Part shown: in pieces, positions 8,224 to 16,571 of the stretch
Numbering within the stretch: the stretch's first letter is position 1
Layout: each line of letters opens with the position of its first letter
Source of the DNA: JBFHRE01 sp041746105
Lineage (GTDB): Bacteria; Actinomycetota; Acidimicrobiia; Spongiisociales; ZC4RG35
Length of the DNA: 59,037 bases
NCBI GenBank assembly: GCA_041746105.1
Contig: JBGTHP010000038.1
Span: forward strand, 1 to 59,037
Reading direction: 5' to 3'
Program-made: the position numbers and the translations under genes
Notes under the pieces: generated by a model
Database searches by the model: none
Told to the model about the DNA's origin: nothing
What the model saw: the letters and a program-made list of their open reading frames with translations, nothing else

Positions 8224-9192
8224 TCATACGCGCCGGATCTCTTCTGTACCGAACAATCCGTACGGTCTGACCAACAGCACGACAAGCATCAGCAGATAGG
8301 GGACGATCCCGCCAAAACCGGCCCCGAGGAAGGTAAAGCCTTTCAGGTAGGTGGTGGCGGCGGCCTCGGCCAATCCCACCACGAAGCCACCGATCACCGC
8401 TCCCGCCACAGAGTCGAGGCCGCCGAGAATGATCGCCGGGAAGGCCTTGAATGCGAAGAAGGCGGTTGAGGGGTCGACGCCGGCAGCTCGGCGGGGGAAA
8501 ACCGAGATGAAAATCCCGGCCACTGCCGCCAGAAATGCGCCGATCCCCCAAGCGGTCGAGAAGATCCGGCCAACACTGATTCCTTGGGCGCGTGCCGCTT
8601 CCTGATCGAAAGCGGTAGCTCGCATCGCGATCCCCATCCGCGAGCGGAAAAACGCGGCCACCGCGACCACAAGAACCAGCGCAACGATGATCTGGACGAT
8701 CTCGGTGTGGGCGATCCTGAATGGCCCGAACACCGCGACATTTGTTCCCCATGGATCACCAAGGGGTCTCGGATCTGTGCCCATGAAGTCGTTGGTGATG
8801 TTGCGGATGACGATGTCGAGTCCGAGCGTGACGATCGCCACGGCGAAAAGAGCCTCTCCCACCATCGGACGAAGAAAGATGCGCTCGACCAGCATTCCGA
8901 ACAAAGCCGCCACGGCCAAGGCGAGCACAACCGACAGAGTCCATTTCAGCCACTGGGGAGCATCGCCCATCCACCGTCCCGGGATCTGATAGATGGTGGC
9001 GAAGGAGGCCACCATGAACGCCCCGAAGGAGGCGAGCGCACCGTGGGCGAAATTGAGGACCTGAGTCGCTTTGAAGATGATCACGAATCCCATGGCAAGC
9101 AGCGCATAGATCGCGCCGAGCGACAACCCGTCCGTGATCACGGTTGCCAGTGCGTTGGCGGTCTCGGCTTGAGCCAGAAGGACTTGGTTCAT
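8224..9192 (-). CDS. Liv-type ABC transporter permease (LivH family)
   Basis: This is the partner permease of LivM. Typical LivH blocks are GLSLGAIYALLAMGFVIIFKATQVLNFAHGAL (residues about 19-50), the coupling loop RSRMGIAMRATAFDQEAARAQGI and AIILGGLDSVAGAVIGG. The ATG start overlaps the stop of the upstream acyl-CoA ligase gene by four bases, so translation of the two is coupled. Length (322 residues) is slightly above average because of a longer loop after IYQIPGRW. Confidence 0.93.
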   Translation of the reverse strand: MNQVLLAQAETANALATVITDGLSLGAIYALLAMGFVIIFKATQVLNFAHGALASFGAFMVASFATIYQIPGRWMGDAPQWLKWTLSVVLALAVAALFGMLVERIFLRPMVGEALFAVAIVTLGLDIVIRNITNDFMGTDPRPLGDPWGTNVAVFGPFRIAHTEIVQIIVALVLVVAVAAFFRSRMGIAMRATAFDQEAARAQGISVGRIFSTAWGIGAFLAAVAGIFISVFPRRAAGVDPSTAFFAFKAFPAIILGGLDSVAGAVIGGFVVGLAEAAATTYLKGFTFLGAGFGGIVPYLLMLVVLLVRPYGLFGTEEIRRV

Positions 9193-11069
9193 GTCTTCGA
9201 GTACATCGAGTCGATGAGCTCGCCAAACATGTCTTCCATCGAATTGCGCTTGAGCTTCTGGGTGGCGGTGAGCTCGCCGTCCTCATGATCGAGTTCCTTG
9301 GGAATCATCCGCCAGGCGCGAATGTTCTCGACTCTCGCAAACTTCTCGTTGGTCTTGTTGATCACACCTTGAACCAGTTCGATGACCTCAGGCTTTTCTG
9401 TGAGGTCACGATATGTGGTGTAGGGAATCCCCTTGCGGGTGGCCCAATCGCCAACCACATCGAATTCGATTCCGACTAGCGCCGACAGGAAGTTTTTGCC
9501 ATCGCCCACGACCATCGCCTCTTTGACGTACGGCGAGGTCTTGAGCGAGTTCTCGATCTCCGAGGGAGAGATGTTCTTGCCGCCGGAGGTGATGATGATG
9601 TGCTTGATCCTGTCAACGATCTTGACGTGAGTCCCGTCAACCCATTCGCCGACATCACCGGTCTTCAGGAAACCGTCGTCCGTGAACGTCTCTGCAGTCT
9701 GTTGTGGTTTGTTCCAGTACCCGAGAAAGACACCAGGGTGTTTGGTCAGTATCTCTCCGGTCATCTCATCGAGTTTGAGTTCGATGCCGGGGTAGGGCTC
9801 GCCAACGGTGCCCAACTTCATCCGGCCGATGAAGTTCACCGTCGCCACCGCCGAGTTTTCGGTCATGCCGTACAACTCATAGAGGTTGACGCCGAGTCCG
9901 TGAAAGAACTCGATGACCTCGGGAGCGATCGCGGCGGCCCCGGTCCCGGCCCAGCGGCACCGGCGCAGCCCGATTCGCTCGCGCAGGGCGCGGAGGACGA
10001 GCGGATACCCGATCCAATAGAGCAGGCGGCTCTTGACCGTGTGAGAGCCACCATTGCGAACCCGCTCACGACCGATTGCTCCGGCGAGTTTGATACCGGC
10101 GCCAAACCAGAGCCGCTTGAAGGCCGTGCCGTCGCGGCCCTTGATGATGACCGAGGCGTGGATCTTCTCCCAGATCCGAGGCACTGCAAAGAACAATGTG
10201 GGCTGGATCTCCCTGAGGTTGACCTGCACCGTCTCGATCGATTCTGCGAAGTTGAGAACACAACCCGCGGAAACCTGGCTCCAGGTGGAAAAGATCCTTT
10301 CGGCAACGTGGCACAGCGGTAGATAAGTGAGGATTTGATCGTCTGGGCCCGGCTTGATGTTCTTCGGGAGCCGGCCGTCGACGTTGACGACCTGGTCGGC
10401 GCAATATTCGAAGTTGAGATTGGTGAGCATCGCCCCTTTGGGCGGTCCGGTGGTGCCGGAGGTGTAGACCAGAGTCATGACATCTCCGGGCTCGGCGCTC
10501 GCCATGATCTCCTCCAACCGACCGGGGTTTTCCTTGCGGAATTCGCGACCCAATTCGAGGAAATCGTCCCAGAAGACAAAGCGGTCGTCGTCGCGAACAT
10601 CTCGGAAGCCACGTGGCTCGGCGTGGATGATCTTTTCGAGCGAAGGGACCTTGTCGATCACTTCCATCACCTTGTCGGCCTGCTCCTGATCCTCGGCCAT
10701 GTGGACCTTCGCCCCTGAGTCGGAAAGCAGATACTCGACCTCGGTCGTCGGGTTGGTCGGATACAAACCGACTGAGATTCCCCTGACCGCAACGGTGGCC
10801 ACGTCGAGGATGACCCACTCCGGTCGGTCCTCTGAATGGATGGATACACGATCGCCGACCCCGACTCCAAGGGCGAGCAAACCGTAGGCGGCCGATTCGA
10901 CCTGGTCCCAGTATTGAGCCCAGGTGATCTCTTGCCAGATACCGAAGTCTTTTTCCCGCATCGCCACACGATGCGGCATTGCCTCCGCGCGATCGCGCAA
11001 GTCAGATGCAACCGTCCGACAACCGGTGTCGGACTTGGGCGATGGTGACCGCTCTGCCAGCGTCGTCAT
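9189..11069 (-). CDS. Long-chain acyl-CoA synthetase (AMP-forming ligase)
   Basis: The enzyme activates a carboxylic acid to its CoA thioester through an acyl-adenylate. The P-loop-like adenylation motif LVYTSGTTGPPKGAML is near residue 190, the adenine motif LYELYGMTEN near 400, and the KTGDVGEW and DRIKHIIITSGGKNISP motifs follow near 480-510. The domain layout and 626 residues match the FAA1/FadD15-like long-chain group rather than short-chain synthetases. It is the first gene of the Liv-type operon and overlaps livH by four bases. This suggests that the importer brings in the acid that this enzyme traps as CoA ester. GAGGAGGAAG precedes the ATG. Confidence 0.93.
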   Translation of the reverse strand: MTTLAERSPSPKSDTGCRTVASDLRDRAEAMPHRVAMREKDFGIWQEITWAQYWDQVESAAYGLLALGVGVGDRVSIHSEDRPEWVILDVATVAVRGISVGLYPTNPTTEVEYLLSDSGAKVHMAEDQEQADKVMEVIDKVPSLEKIIHAEPRGFRDVRDDDRFVFWDDFLELGREFRKENPGRLEEIMASAEPGDVMTLVYTSGTTGPPKGAMLTNLNFEYCADQVVNVDGRLPKNIKPGPDDQILTYLPLCHVAERIFSTWSQVSAGCVLNFAESIETVQVNLREIQPTLFFAVPRIWEKIHASVIIKGRDGTAFKRLWFGAGIKLAGAIGRERVRNGGSHTVKSRLLYWIGYPLVLRALRERIGLRRCRWAGTGAAAIAPEVIEFFHGLGVNLYELYGMTENSAVATVNFIGRMKLGTVGEPYPGIELKLDEMTGEILTKHPGVFLGYWNKPQQTAETFTDDGFLKTGDVGEWVDGTHVKIVDRIKHIIITSGGKNISPSEIENSLKTSPYVKEAMVVGDGKNFLSALVGIEFDVVGDWATRKGIPYTTYRDLTEKPEVIELVQGVINKTNEKFARVENIRAWRMIPKELDHEDGELTATQKLKRNSMEDMFGELIDSMYSKT

Positions 11070-11144
11070 CTTCCTCCTCCGAATGGCGACCTGCGGAGCT
11101 TAAAGCACCCAGGTCCGCCAAGGGAGTTCACCGGTGAAACAAAA

Positions 11145-11161
11145 TCCGAAACAATTTCGGA
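11145..11161 (-). promoter_or_regulatory. Dyad between moaE and the acyl-CoA ligase gene
   Basis: TCCGAAACAATTTCGGA is a perfect 7-bp inverted repeat with a three-base centre. On the minus strand it is followed by TTTTGTTT. It could be a weak intrinsic terminator for moaE, or an operator (for example TetR or GntR type) for the acyl-CoA ligase/liv operon that begins 76 bp further on. The sequence does not decide between these. Confidence 0.5.
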
Positions 11162-11175
11162 CAATCCAACGGAAA

Positions 11176-11622
11176 TCAAGCGCCCTCGACCCACTCGGCG
11201 CCACCCGGCCAATGTTCTCTTTTCCAGATCGGAGCTCTCATCTTCAGCTCTTCGATGATGTAGCGCGCTGCTTCGAATGCGTCGCCTCGGTGGGCGGAGG
11301 AAACTGCGACGACAACCGACGGTTCACCGACGGCGACGTTGCCAACGCGGTGTTCGACCACCACCTCCAGCACCGGCCACTTGCCCGACGCCTCTTCGCC
11401 GATCCTCGCCAGAGCGGACTCGACATGTTCGCCGTAGGCGTCGTACTCGAGATGGGTGACGCCGGCCTTGTCCAAAGAATGGTCGCGAGCACTGCCGGTG
11501 AACACGACAGACGCCCCCGCATCGGGCCGCCCCACCTCCGCCAAAGAGGCAGACGGGTCGAGGGGTTCGGAACTGAGACGGACACGAATGGACACGGCGC
11601 GAGGATACCGGTCACCGGCCAC
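11176..11622 (-). CDS. moaE: Molybdopterin synthase catalytic subunit MoaE
   Basis: MoaE transfers sulfur from MoaD thiocarboxylate to precursor Z during molybdenum cofactor synthesis. Family hallmarks are VVFTGSARDHS, LEYDAYGEHVESAL, VEHRVGNVAVGEPSVVVAVSSAHRGDAF and the C-terminal LKMRAPIWKREHWPGGAEW, which carries the active-site lysines. The family core begins near VSIRVRLSS, so a GTG at 11595 may be the true start. MoaD and the other moa genes are not in the window. It is divergent from the DUF2342 gene. Confidence 0.92.
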   Translation of the reverse strand: MAGDRYPRAVSIRVRLSSEPLDPSASLAEVGRPDAGASVVFTGSARDHSLDKAGVTHLEYDAYGEHVESALARIGEEASGKWPVLEVVVEHRVGNVAVGEPSVVVAVSSAHRGDAFEAARYIIEELKMRAPIWKREHWPGGAEWVEGA

Positions 11623-11686
11623 CTGTCACATGTCCATTCGTCAACTCTTGATCGTTATCGGGCGAAGCCCGTACCATTGGCCATGC

Positions 11687-12754
11687 ATGTCCGATGATCT
11701 CTTTTCACAGTTTTTCCGCCTATTTGATTCGCCCGGTCCGGTCAACCTGAAGTTGGCGGCAGAGGTGTCCCATCATCTGGTGGGCGAATCGGAGCCGGTC
11801 GACCCGTGGGCATCCGAGGAATTCAGGGAGATCACCAGGTTGGCGGAGTACCGCGTCGAAGAGGTCGCACCGTTTTCGACCAGCCCTGCGCCAGACGTTC
11901 TGCCCGTGGACGCTCGCGGGTGGGTGGACCGCAATCTGCAACCGCTGTCGTACCTGGCGGAACCTTTCGGTGGCATCGTTCGGCTCGAAGGGATGCCGGA
12001 GGCGCAGATGCTGGCGGGGCTGGCGCCGGCAATGATCGGTATTCAACTCGGCACGCTGGTTGGCAGCCTCGGCACCTGGGTGATGGCAGGCTTCGATGCG
12101 GGTGTGCCAACCTCGGGAGACGGCCCGATCACATATGTCGTGCCGACAATCGATTCTTTCGCTGCTCGCCACGACTTCGATCCACGCAATGTGAGGCTGT
12201 GGGTTGCGCTCAACGAAGCTGCCCACCGAGCACTCTTTCGGATTCCCGACGCAACGGAACATTTGGTGGAGTTGCTGGAGAAGTACGCCTCTGCGATCTC
12301 GATTGGACCCGATCGTCTGACTGCGCTTCTCGGCAACATGACTCCCGCAGGGTTGGAACAGCCCGACATGGACCAACTCGCAGACCTCTTTGACACACCA
12401 GAGGGACGGGTCGCCCACAGGGAACTCGCAACGTTTCTCGGTGTCACCGGCGGCTACCGGAGGCTCCTCGCACAGCGCGCCGCCGACCAGTTGCTCCCAT
12501 CGATCCACGAACTCGACGTCGCGAGGGACAGTGAACGAGACCTGGGTGAGGCGGCCGGCGCTTCTGCGCTCACGGCGACCTTTGTCGATTCTTCCGACCT
12601 CGAAACGGGAATGGATTTCTGTCTCGAGGTAGAGAAACGGTACGGCCATGACGCACTTGGCGAATTGTGGACCCATGCCCGGTTCCCCACGGCCGACGAA
12701 GTGGATGACCCGGTCTCCTGGGCGGCGCGGGTCCTACTCGACGATCTCGGCTGA
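11687..12754 (+). CDS. DUF2342/Zincin_2 family protein
   Basis: This 355-residue protein resembles the actinobacterial DUF2342 (Zincin_2) family, sometimes described as zinc-dependent hydrolase-like or coenzyme F420-associated. Matching features are a glycine-rich block GIQLGTLVGSLGTWVMAGFDAG, a VVPTIDSFAARHDFDPRNVRLWVALNEAAHRALF segment, and a C-terminal LATFLGVTGGYRRLLAQRAADQLLP block. The zincin-like helix reads NEAAH rather than HExxH, as is common in this family, so peptidase activity is doubtful. The ATG at 11687 (MSDDLFSQFF) was preferred to a frame open from 11456, which would overlap moaE. Its last 21 bp overlap the convergent histidine kinase gene. Function unknown. Confidence 0.72.
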   Translation: MSDDLFSQFFRLFDSPGPVNLKLAAEVSHHLVGESEPVDPWASEEFREITRLAEYRVEEVAPFSTSPAPDVLPVDARGWVDRNLQPLSYLAEPFGGIVRLEGMPEAQMLAGLAPAMIGIQLGTLVGSLGTWVMAGFDAGVPTSGDGPITYVVPTIDSFAARHDFDPRNVRLWVALNEAAHRALFRIPDATEHLVELLEKYASAISIGPDRLTALLGNMTPAGLEQPDMDQLADLFDTPEGRVAHRELATFLGVTGGYRRLLAQRAADQLLPSIHELDVARDSERDLGEAAGASALTATFVDSSDLETGMDFCLEVEKRYGHDALGELWTHARFPTADEVDDPVSWAARVLLDDLG

Positions 12755-14491
12755 CCAACGAGAAGGCAGCCGAATCTGGAACACGCTCTTGCCGTCGAAC
12801 CGATAACTGATCGATCCACCCATTCTCTCGACCAATTGACGGGACACAGTGAGGCCGAGACCCATCGATGGCAACGATCCCCCGGAGTTCGCCCCCGTCG
12901 AATAGGCCTCGAACATGGCGTCCCGCGTCGAAACCGGGACGCCCGGTCCATCGTCTCGGACTTCGATGATCGCCGCATCCGCCTCGCCTCTGATCCGAAC
13001 CACACATTCGGGCCCGCCGTACTTGCGGGCGTTCAGAACCAGGTTGCGAATGATCTGGCGCACCCGTCTCCCGTCGGCCCAGGCGCTGATGGTTCCATCG
13101 ATCTCGATGATTACGTCGGTCGCGTACTCGGGTGGAAGACCCGCCAGCGTGGATTTGACCTCGGCAGACAGGTCGACCATCTCCGGGAGAAGGGAAAGAC
13201 TTGCTTGCTGGGAACGCGCCGCGACCAGGAGATCATCAACGAGATAACTGACGTCGCCCGCCTGCCGTGCAATCAGACGGATCAGGTCCACTCTGGTTTC
13301 GTCATCAAAATCGTTGAACGCGTCTCGTAGTTCGGACGCAAAACCCACCACCGCTGCCAAGGGCGTTCGCAACTCATGACTGACAGAGGCAACGAACTCG
13401 TCACGGCTGAGCAACGTCTGGCGGAGCTTGGACTCGACCGACTCCCGGGTCCAGTAGGCGCCGAACATCGCCGCCACCGTCTCGACCAGGCGAACCTGCT
13501 CCCGGTTCCACAGACGGGGAACCACGTCGATCATGCCGACGGTGAACTTCCATTCACCATCGACCATGATCGGCACCGCGATCTCCGCCTGGATCCCGTC
13601 CCATGCGTAGCCGATGATCGGGTGCGCAGTAGACAAATCTCTCAGATGGGTTTCTCCTGCGGAGAGCGTTTCCCATTCGTCCTGCATAGACGACCAAGGT
13701 TGCTGACCAAAAAACCCGCTGAGCTCGCTGTGGTTCATCCTTTCGGAGATCGCCGAGTGCTTCGTGCACATGGACCAGCCCTCGGCGGGATCGTCGATGT
13801 TCTCGTCGATATAGGCGGCCGCTGCCTCTGACGCGGCCAGGACCGCACGCAAAGCGCGATCGACAGACTCTGAGTCTGACTCGAGCAACAGGGCCTGTGA
13901 ACAGGCGACGAGCGCCTCCGTGACCATGAACGAACGCGGTTGGTCCGTGGACAAGCGGTCGGCGACACCGTCACGACGCGACCAGATGACCTCGATGATG
14001 GCCGCCACGGTTGCCAGCGCCTCTTTTTCTGAATCGGCCCATTCGTGCGGGTCGGTGGCATACACCAGGCTGAGCATGCCAACGGGAACCGTACCGCTGA
14101 ACAACGGCACCGCCAGTTCCGCCCGGATGGGTGGATCCAGCCCGAGGAACTTCTCTCGGTCTGGGGCGTCGGGAGCCGCAGAGTCGCACACGACCCACAT
14201 CTCACCCGCCATCAGCGACGAATACTGGAGTAGGTCGGGTTCCATCACAAATTCGACCCATTCGTGGGGAACCGAGTCCCGTCTTGCCTGTGCCACCGGC
14301 ACAAGGACGGCGCCTCTGACCAGATCGAAATCGACCCGATCTAGAACGACAGCGTCGGCGGACGTTGACTGGAGCAACTCATGCAGAGCCGGGTCGAGGT
14401 CGGCGTCGGAGCCCGGAATCAACAAACTGGCCAAGCTGGTGACGGCGCGCTCGAGCCGGGCGCGCCCTTCATCAGGTAGGGCTCGTGTCAT
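12734..14491 (-). CDS. GAF-domain sensor histidine kinase
   Basis: This is a soluble two-component sensor with no membrane segment. Two GAF-like regions (about residues 20-170 and 195-345) precede a HisKA dimerisation domain with the phosphoacceptor in SVSHELRTPLAAVVGF (near 375). A HATPase domain follows with N-box IIRNLVLNARKYGG, G1 VRDDGPGVP and G2 SMGLGLTVSRQLVERMGG. No response regulator is adjacent. The gene is divergent from the peroxiredoxin gene with 83 bp between, so a redox or stress link is possible but is only inferred from position. Confidence 0.9.
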   Translation of the reverse strand: MTRALPDEGRARLERAVTSLASLLIPGSDADLDPALHELLQSTSADAVVLDRVDFDLVRGAVLVPVAQARRDSVPHEWVEFVMEPDLLQYSSLMAGEMWVVCDSAAPDAPDREKFLGLDPPIRAELAVPLFSGTVPVGMLSLVYATDPHEWADSEKEALATVAAIIEVIWSRRDGVADRLSTDQPRSFMVTEALVACSQALLLESDSESVDRALRAVLAASEAAAAYIDENIDDPAEGWSMCTKHSAISERMNHSELSGFFGQQPWSSMQDEWETLSAGETHLRDLSTAHPIIGYAWDGIQAEIAVPIMVDGEWKFTVGMIDVVPRLWNREQVRLVETVAAMFGAYWTRESVESKLRQTLLSRDEFVASVSHELRTPLAAVVGFASELRDAFNDFDDETRVDLIRLIARQAGDVSYLVDDLLVAARSQQASLSLLPEMVDLSAEVKSTLAGLPPEYATDVIIEIDGTISAWADGRRVRQIIRNLVLNARKYGGPECVVRIRGEADAAIIEVRDDGPGVPVSTRDAMFEAYSTGANSGGSLPSMGLGLTVSRQLVERMGGSISYRFDGKSVFQIRLPSRWSAEIVE

Positions 14492-14522
14492 CCCCTACTT
14501 GTCGGCAAGCACGACTCGAAAA

Positions 14523-14564
14523 TTGAGCTTATTGCCAGGTAACCTCGCAACTGCTCAAGCAATA
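14523..14564 (+). promoter_or_regulatory. Interleaved inverted repeats in the peroxiredoxin leader
   Basis: TTGAGC (14523-14528) pairs with GCTCAA (14553-14558), and TATTGC (14530-14535) pairs with GCAATA (14559-14564). The pairs are interleaved, so both helices can coexist only as a pseudoknot, or else they are alternatives. The second 3' arm abuts the ribosome site TAGGAG that starts at 14563. This could control translation, or may be chance in a short leader. Confidence 0.35.
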
Positions 14565-14574
14565 GGAGACCACC

Positions 14575-15027
14575 ATGGCAGTTTCGGTAGGCCAGACGGC
14601 ACCGGACTTCACGCTCATCGCCCAGGACCGAAGCGAAGTGACGCTCTCGAGCTTCCGCGGAAAGAAGACCATGGTTGTCTTCATCCCCTGGCCATTCTCG
14701 GGGACCTGTGACCTGGAAGCGTGCTCGATTCGTGACAACCTGAGCCTCCTCAATGAGGCCGGCGCCCAGGTGGTGATGGTCACGTGCCACCCACTTTTCA
14801 CCAACAAACACTGGTCAGATGAGAACGGGTTCACCTTTCCCGTCTTGGCCGATTTCTGGCCACATGGTGCGGTCGCTCAGGAGTACGGATGTTTCGACGA
14901 GCGGTTCGGGGTCGCCAACCGGACCACCTACCTGCTCGATGAACAAGGAGTGGTCACCGACATCATCGCCAGCGGTTCCATCAAAGATCCTCGCGAATTC
15001 GCCCAGTACGAGGCGGCTCTGGGATAG
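14575..15027 (+). CDS. Peroxiredoxin (AhpC/TSA, AhpE-like)
   Basis: This thiol peroxidase reduces hydroperoxides in the cytoplasm. The peroxidatic motif PxxxSxxC reads PWPFSGTC, with Cys45 as the attacking thiol. A second cysteine at position 50, also present in some 1-Cys/AhpE-type enzymes, and Cys64 could serve for resolution. Length (150 residues) and the N-terminal VGQTAPDFTL block are typical. The ATG follows a TAGGAG ribosome site. Its neighbours are a divergent histidine kinase and a convergent tatA. Confidence 0.92.
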   Translation: MAVSVGQTAPDFTLIAQDRSEVTLSSFRGKKTMVVFIPWPFSGTCDLEACSIRDNLSLLNEAGAQVVMVTCHPLFTNKHWSDENGFTFPVLADFWPHGAVAQEYGCFDERFGVANRTTYLLDEQGVVTDIIASGSIKDPREFAQYEAALG

Positions 15028-15047
15028 GGCCCGACGCGGGCGTGAGT

Positions 15048-15227
15048 TCAGTTGGTCGGCTTTTCTTCCGGTTCTTTGGCGTCGTCGGTCGATCCTTCTT
15101 CGATCCCCTTACGGAACTCCTTGGCCGACGCTCCCAAAGAACGAGCCAGTTCGGGGAGTTTGCGGGCACCAAACAAGAGCACGACAATCACAAGGATCCA
15201 GATCCACTCGCCTCCGCCAATTCTCAT
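15048..15227 (-). CDS. tatA: Sec-independent translocase subunit TatA (59 aa)
   Basis: TatA forms the protein-conducting assembly of the twin-arginine pathway. The 59-residue sequence starts MRIGGGEW, has one membrane helix (IWILVIVVLLFG), then the invariant FGARKLPELARSLG amphipathic helix and a charged tail ending EEKPTN. AAAGGAG lies eight bases before the ATG. TatB and TatC are not in the window, which is common in Actinomycetota, where tatA and tatC often sit elsewhere. It is convergent with the peroxiredoxin gene, with only 20 bp between the stops. Confidence 0.92.
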   Translation of the reverse strand: MRIGGGEWIWILVIVVLLFGARKLPELARSLGASAKEFRKGIEEGSTDDAKEPEEKPTN

Positions 15228-15283
15228 CTAACGAACTCCTTTGCGCGCCAGCTTACTTTGATCTACGACTCGAGGTATTCCGG

Positions 15284-16222
15284 TCAGCTGACGGCGAGGC
15301 CGTCAATGAGGCTTTGGAGCCGTTCCCTGGTCAAAAAACGTACTCGCGGATCACGGCGTTCGCGGTCATAGACCTCGAACGGTCCGAATTTGTCGCTCAC
15401 ATATAGAGCACGGTCGGTCTGGGAGGCCTGAAACTCGAAAGCAAAGCGGTCGAGCGCCTCGATCGTCACTTCGGGATGATCCCCTTCGTTGAAATCGTCC
15501 TGACGGATGAAGGTACGTAATCCATCCTTGCTGGCGACGTGGGTTCGAGGAACGGGGCCAGGCTCGACCAGGTATCCGACCAAACGCAGCATTCCAACCA
15601 GCATCGAGCCCGCCGTCATCGTCTCAGGGTCGATCCCTTGGGCTCGCAGGCCAACCGAAACGGCCCGGGGAAGCCGCAACTCTTTCGAAATATGAGGCAA
15701 GGTGTCCGACTTGACCGGCACAACGGTCTGGGGAACGGAGGCACTCACCTCGCCGAAGCGGCCCGCCAGCGGATCGGCGGCGATAGATCCGAGGTTGAGG
15801 ATCGAGCCGATCTCGGGCCTGACAGGCAACACGCCAGGCTGGTCGAGTGTGGCGCGGCCCATTTCGACCGGTCCATCTGTCGTTTTGGCAAAGGCAACCA
15901 CGTGGTGAACGTGTGAGATCGGGAGGGAGTGAGACTTCTCCCGCACTACTTCGATCGCCTCACCAACCAGCAATTCGTTGAGCACGTCATCGGGTTCGCT
16001 CGGGGCCACTACGCCGAAGAACACTCTCGCCTCGTCGTCATGCACATGGAATTCGACCACGGGTGGGCGAGGCCGCGGGGCAGCAATCGGCACCGGCGTT
16101 TGTGTTTGCTTCCCTCGTTTGGTCGGCTTGTTCTCAGAACGTTCGTTCAAGTTTTTGCGGTTGATGAAGGCGACACCAAAAAGGACTACCGCAACAAAGA
16201 GAAGCCCAAGGCCGAGTTCCAT
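15284..16222 (-). CDS. Uncharacterised membrane-anchored protein
   Basis: I do not recognise this family. The 312-residue product has one N-terminal membrane helix (LGLLFVAVVLFGVAFI), a basic and proline-rich linker (about 25-55), and a soluble domain of about 250 residues rich in beta-type sequence, including EFHVHDDEARVFFGV and HVHHVVAFAKTTDG. The domain lacks cysteine and obvious catalytic motifs. GGGAG precedes the ATG. It lies between whiB and tatA on the same strand with small gaps, so it may be co-transcribed with tatA. Confidence 0.8.
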   Translation of the reverse strand: MELGLGLLFVAVVLFGVAFINRKNLNERSENKPTKRGKQTQTPVPIAAPRPRPPVVEFHVHDDEARVFFGVVAPSEPDDVLNELLVGEAIEVVREKSHSLPISHVHHVVAFAKTTDGPVEMGRATLDQPGVLPVRPEIGSILNLGSIAADPLAGRFGEVSASVPQTVVPVKSDTLPHISKELRLPRAVSVGLRAQGIDPETMTAGSMLVGMLRLVGYLVEPGPVPRTHVASKDGLRTFIRQDDFNEGDHPEVTIEALDRFAFEFQASQTDRALYVSDKFGPFEVYDRERRDPRVRFLTRERLQSLIDGLAVS

Positions 16223-16258
16223 GATTCTCCCAGGTCGTTGTCTGACCGAGAGTCTACG

Positions 16259-16534
16259 TCAGGAGGCGCGGCGGGTCGCCACAAGGCGATCGCGGCGGAC
16301 GCGTCGCCGTTCCCGCTCGCTCATTCCACCCCAGATCCCGAACTTTTCGCTCTCGATGAGAGCGAATTCGAGACAGTCGTTCTTGACCTCGCATGCATTA
16401 CAGATCGCTTTGGCCTTGCGAGTGGATGCGCCACGTTCGGGAAAGAAGAGATCGGCGTCTGCGCCGCGGCAATTTGCATAGTCCTGCCAGGACAGCGAGT
16501 CGATTGCGAGCGCTTCGATCAACTTACCTTGCAT
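16259..16534 (-). CDS. WhiB-family iron-sulfur transcriptional regulator
   Basis: This is a small Actinomycetota-specific regulator that holds a [4Fe-4S] cluster and usually works by binding sigma factor region 4. The four cluster cysteines are C22, C45, C48 and C54 (C-x22-CxxC-x5-C), followed by the GIWGG turn at 66-70 and a basic C-terminus (RERRRVRRDRL) for DNA contact. Its 91 residues match the WhiB2/WblE size class. The upstream region holds an unusual repeat array and a perfect palindrome, which probably include its control sites. Confidence 0.95.
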   Translation of the reverse strand: MQGKLIEALAIDSLSWQDYANCRGADADLFFPERGASTRKAKAICNACEVKNDCLEFALIESEKFGIWGGMSERERRRVRRDRLVATRRAS

Positions 16535-16571
16535 GCGGGTCCACCCTCAATCTCCCGTGCTCCATCACTAC

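Noticed and set aside
12183..12250. An HExxH-like zinc protease motif in the DUF2342 protein
   Set aside because: The site reads NEAAH, so the first zinc ligand is missing. Peptidase activity is therefore not claimed.
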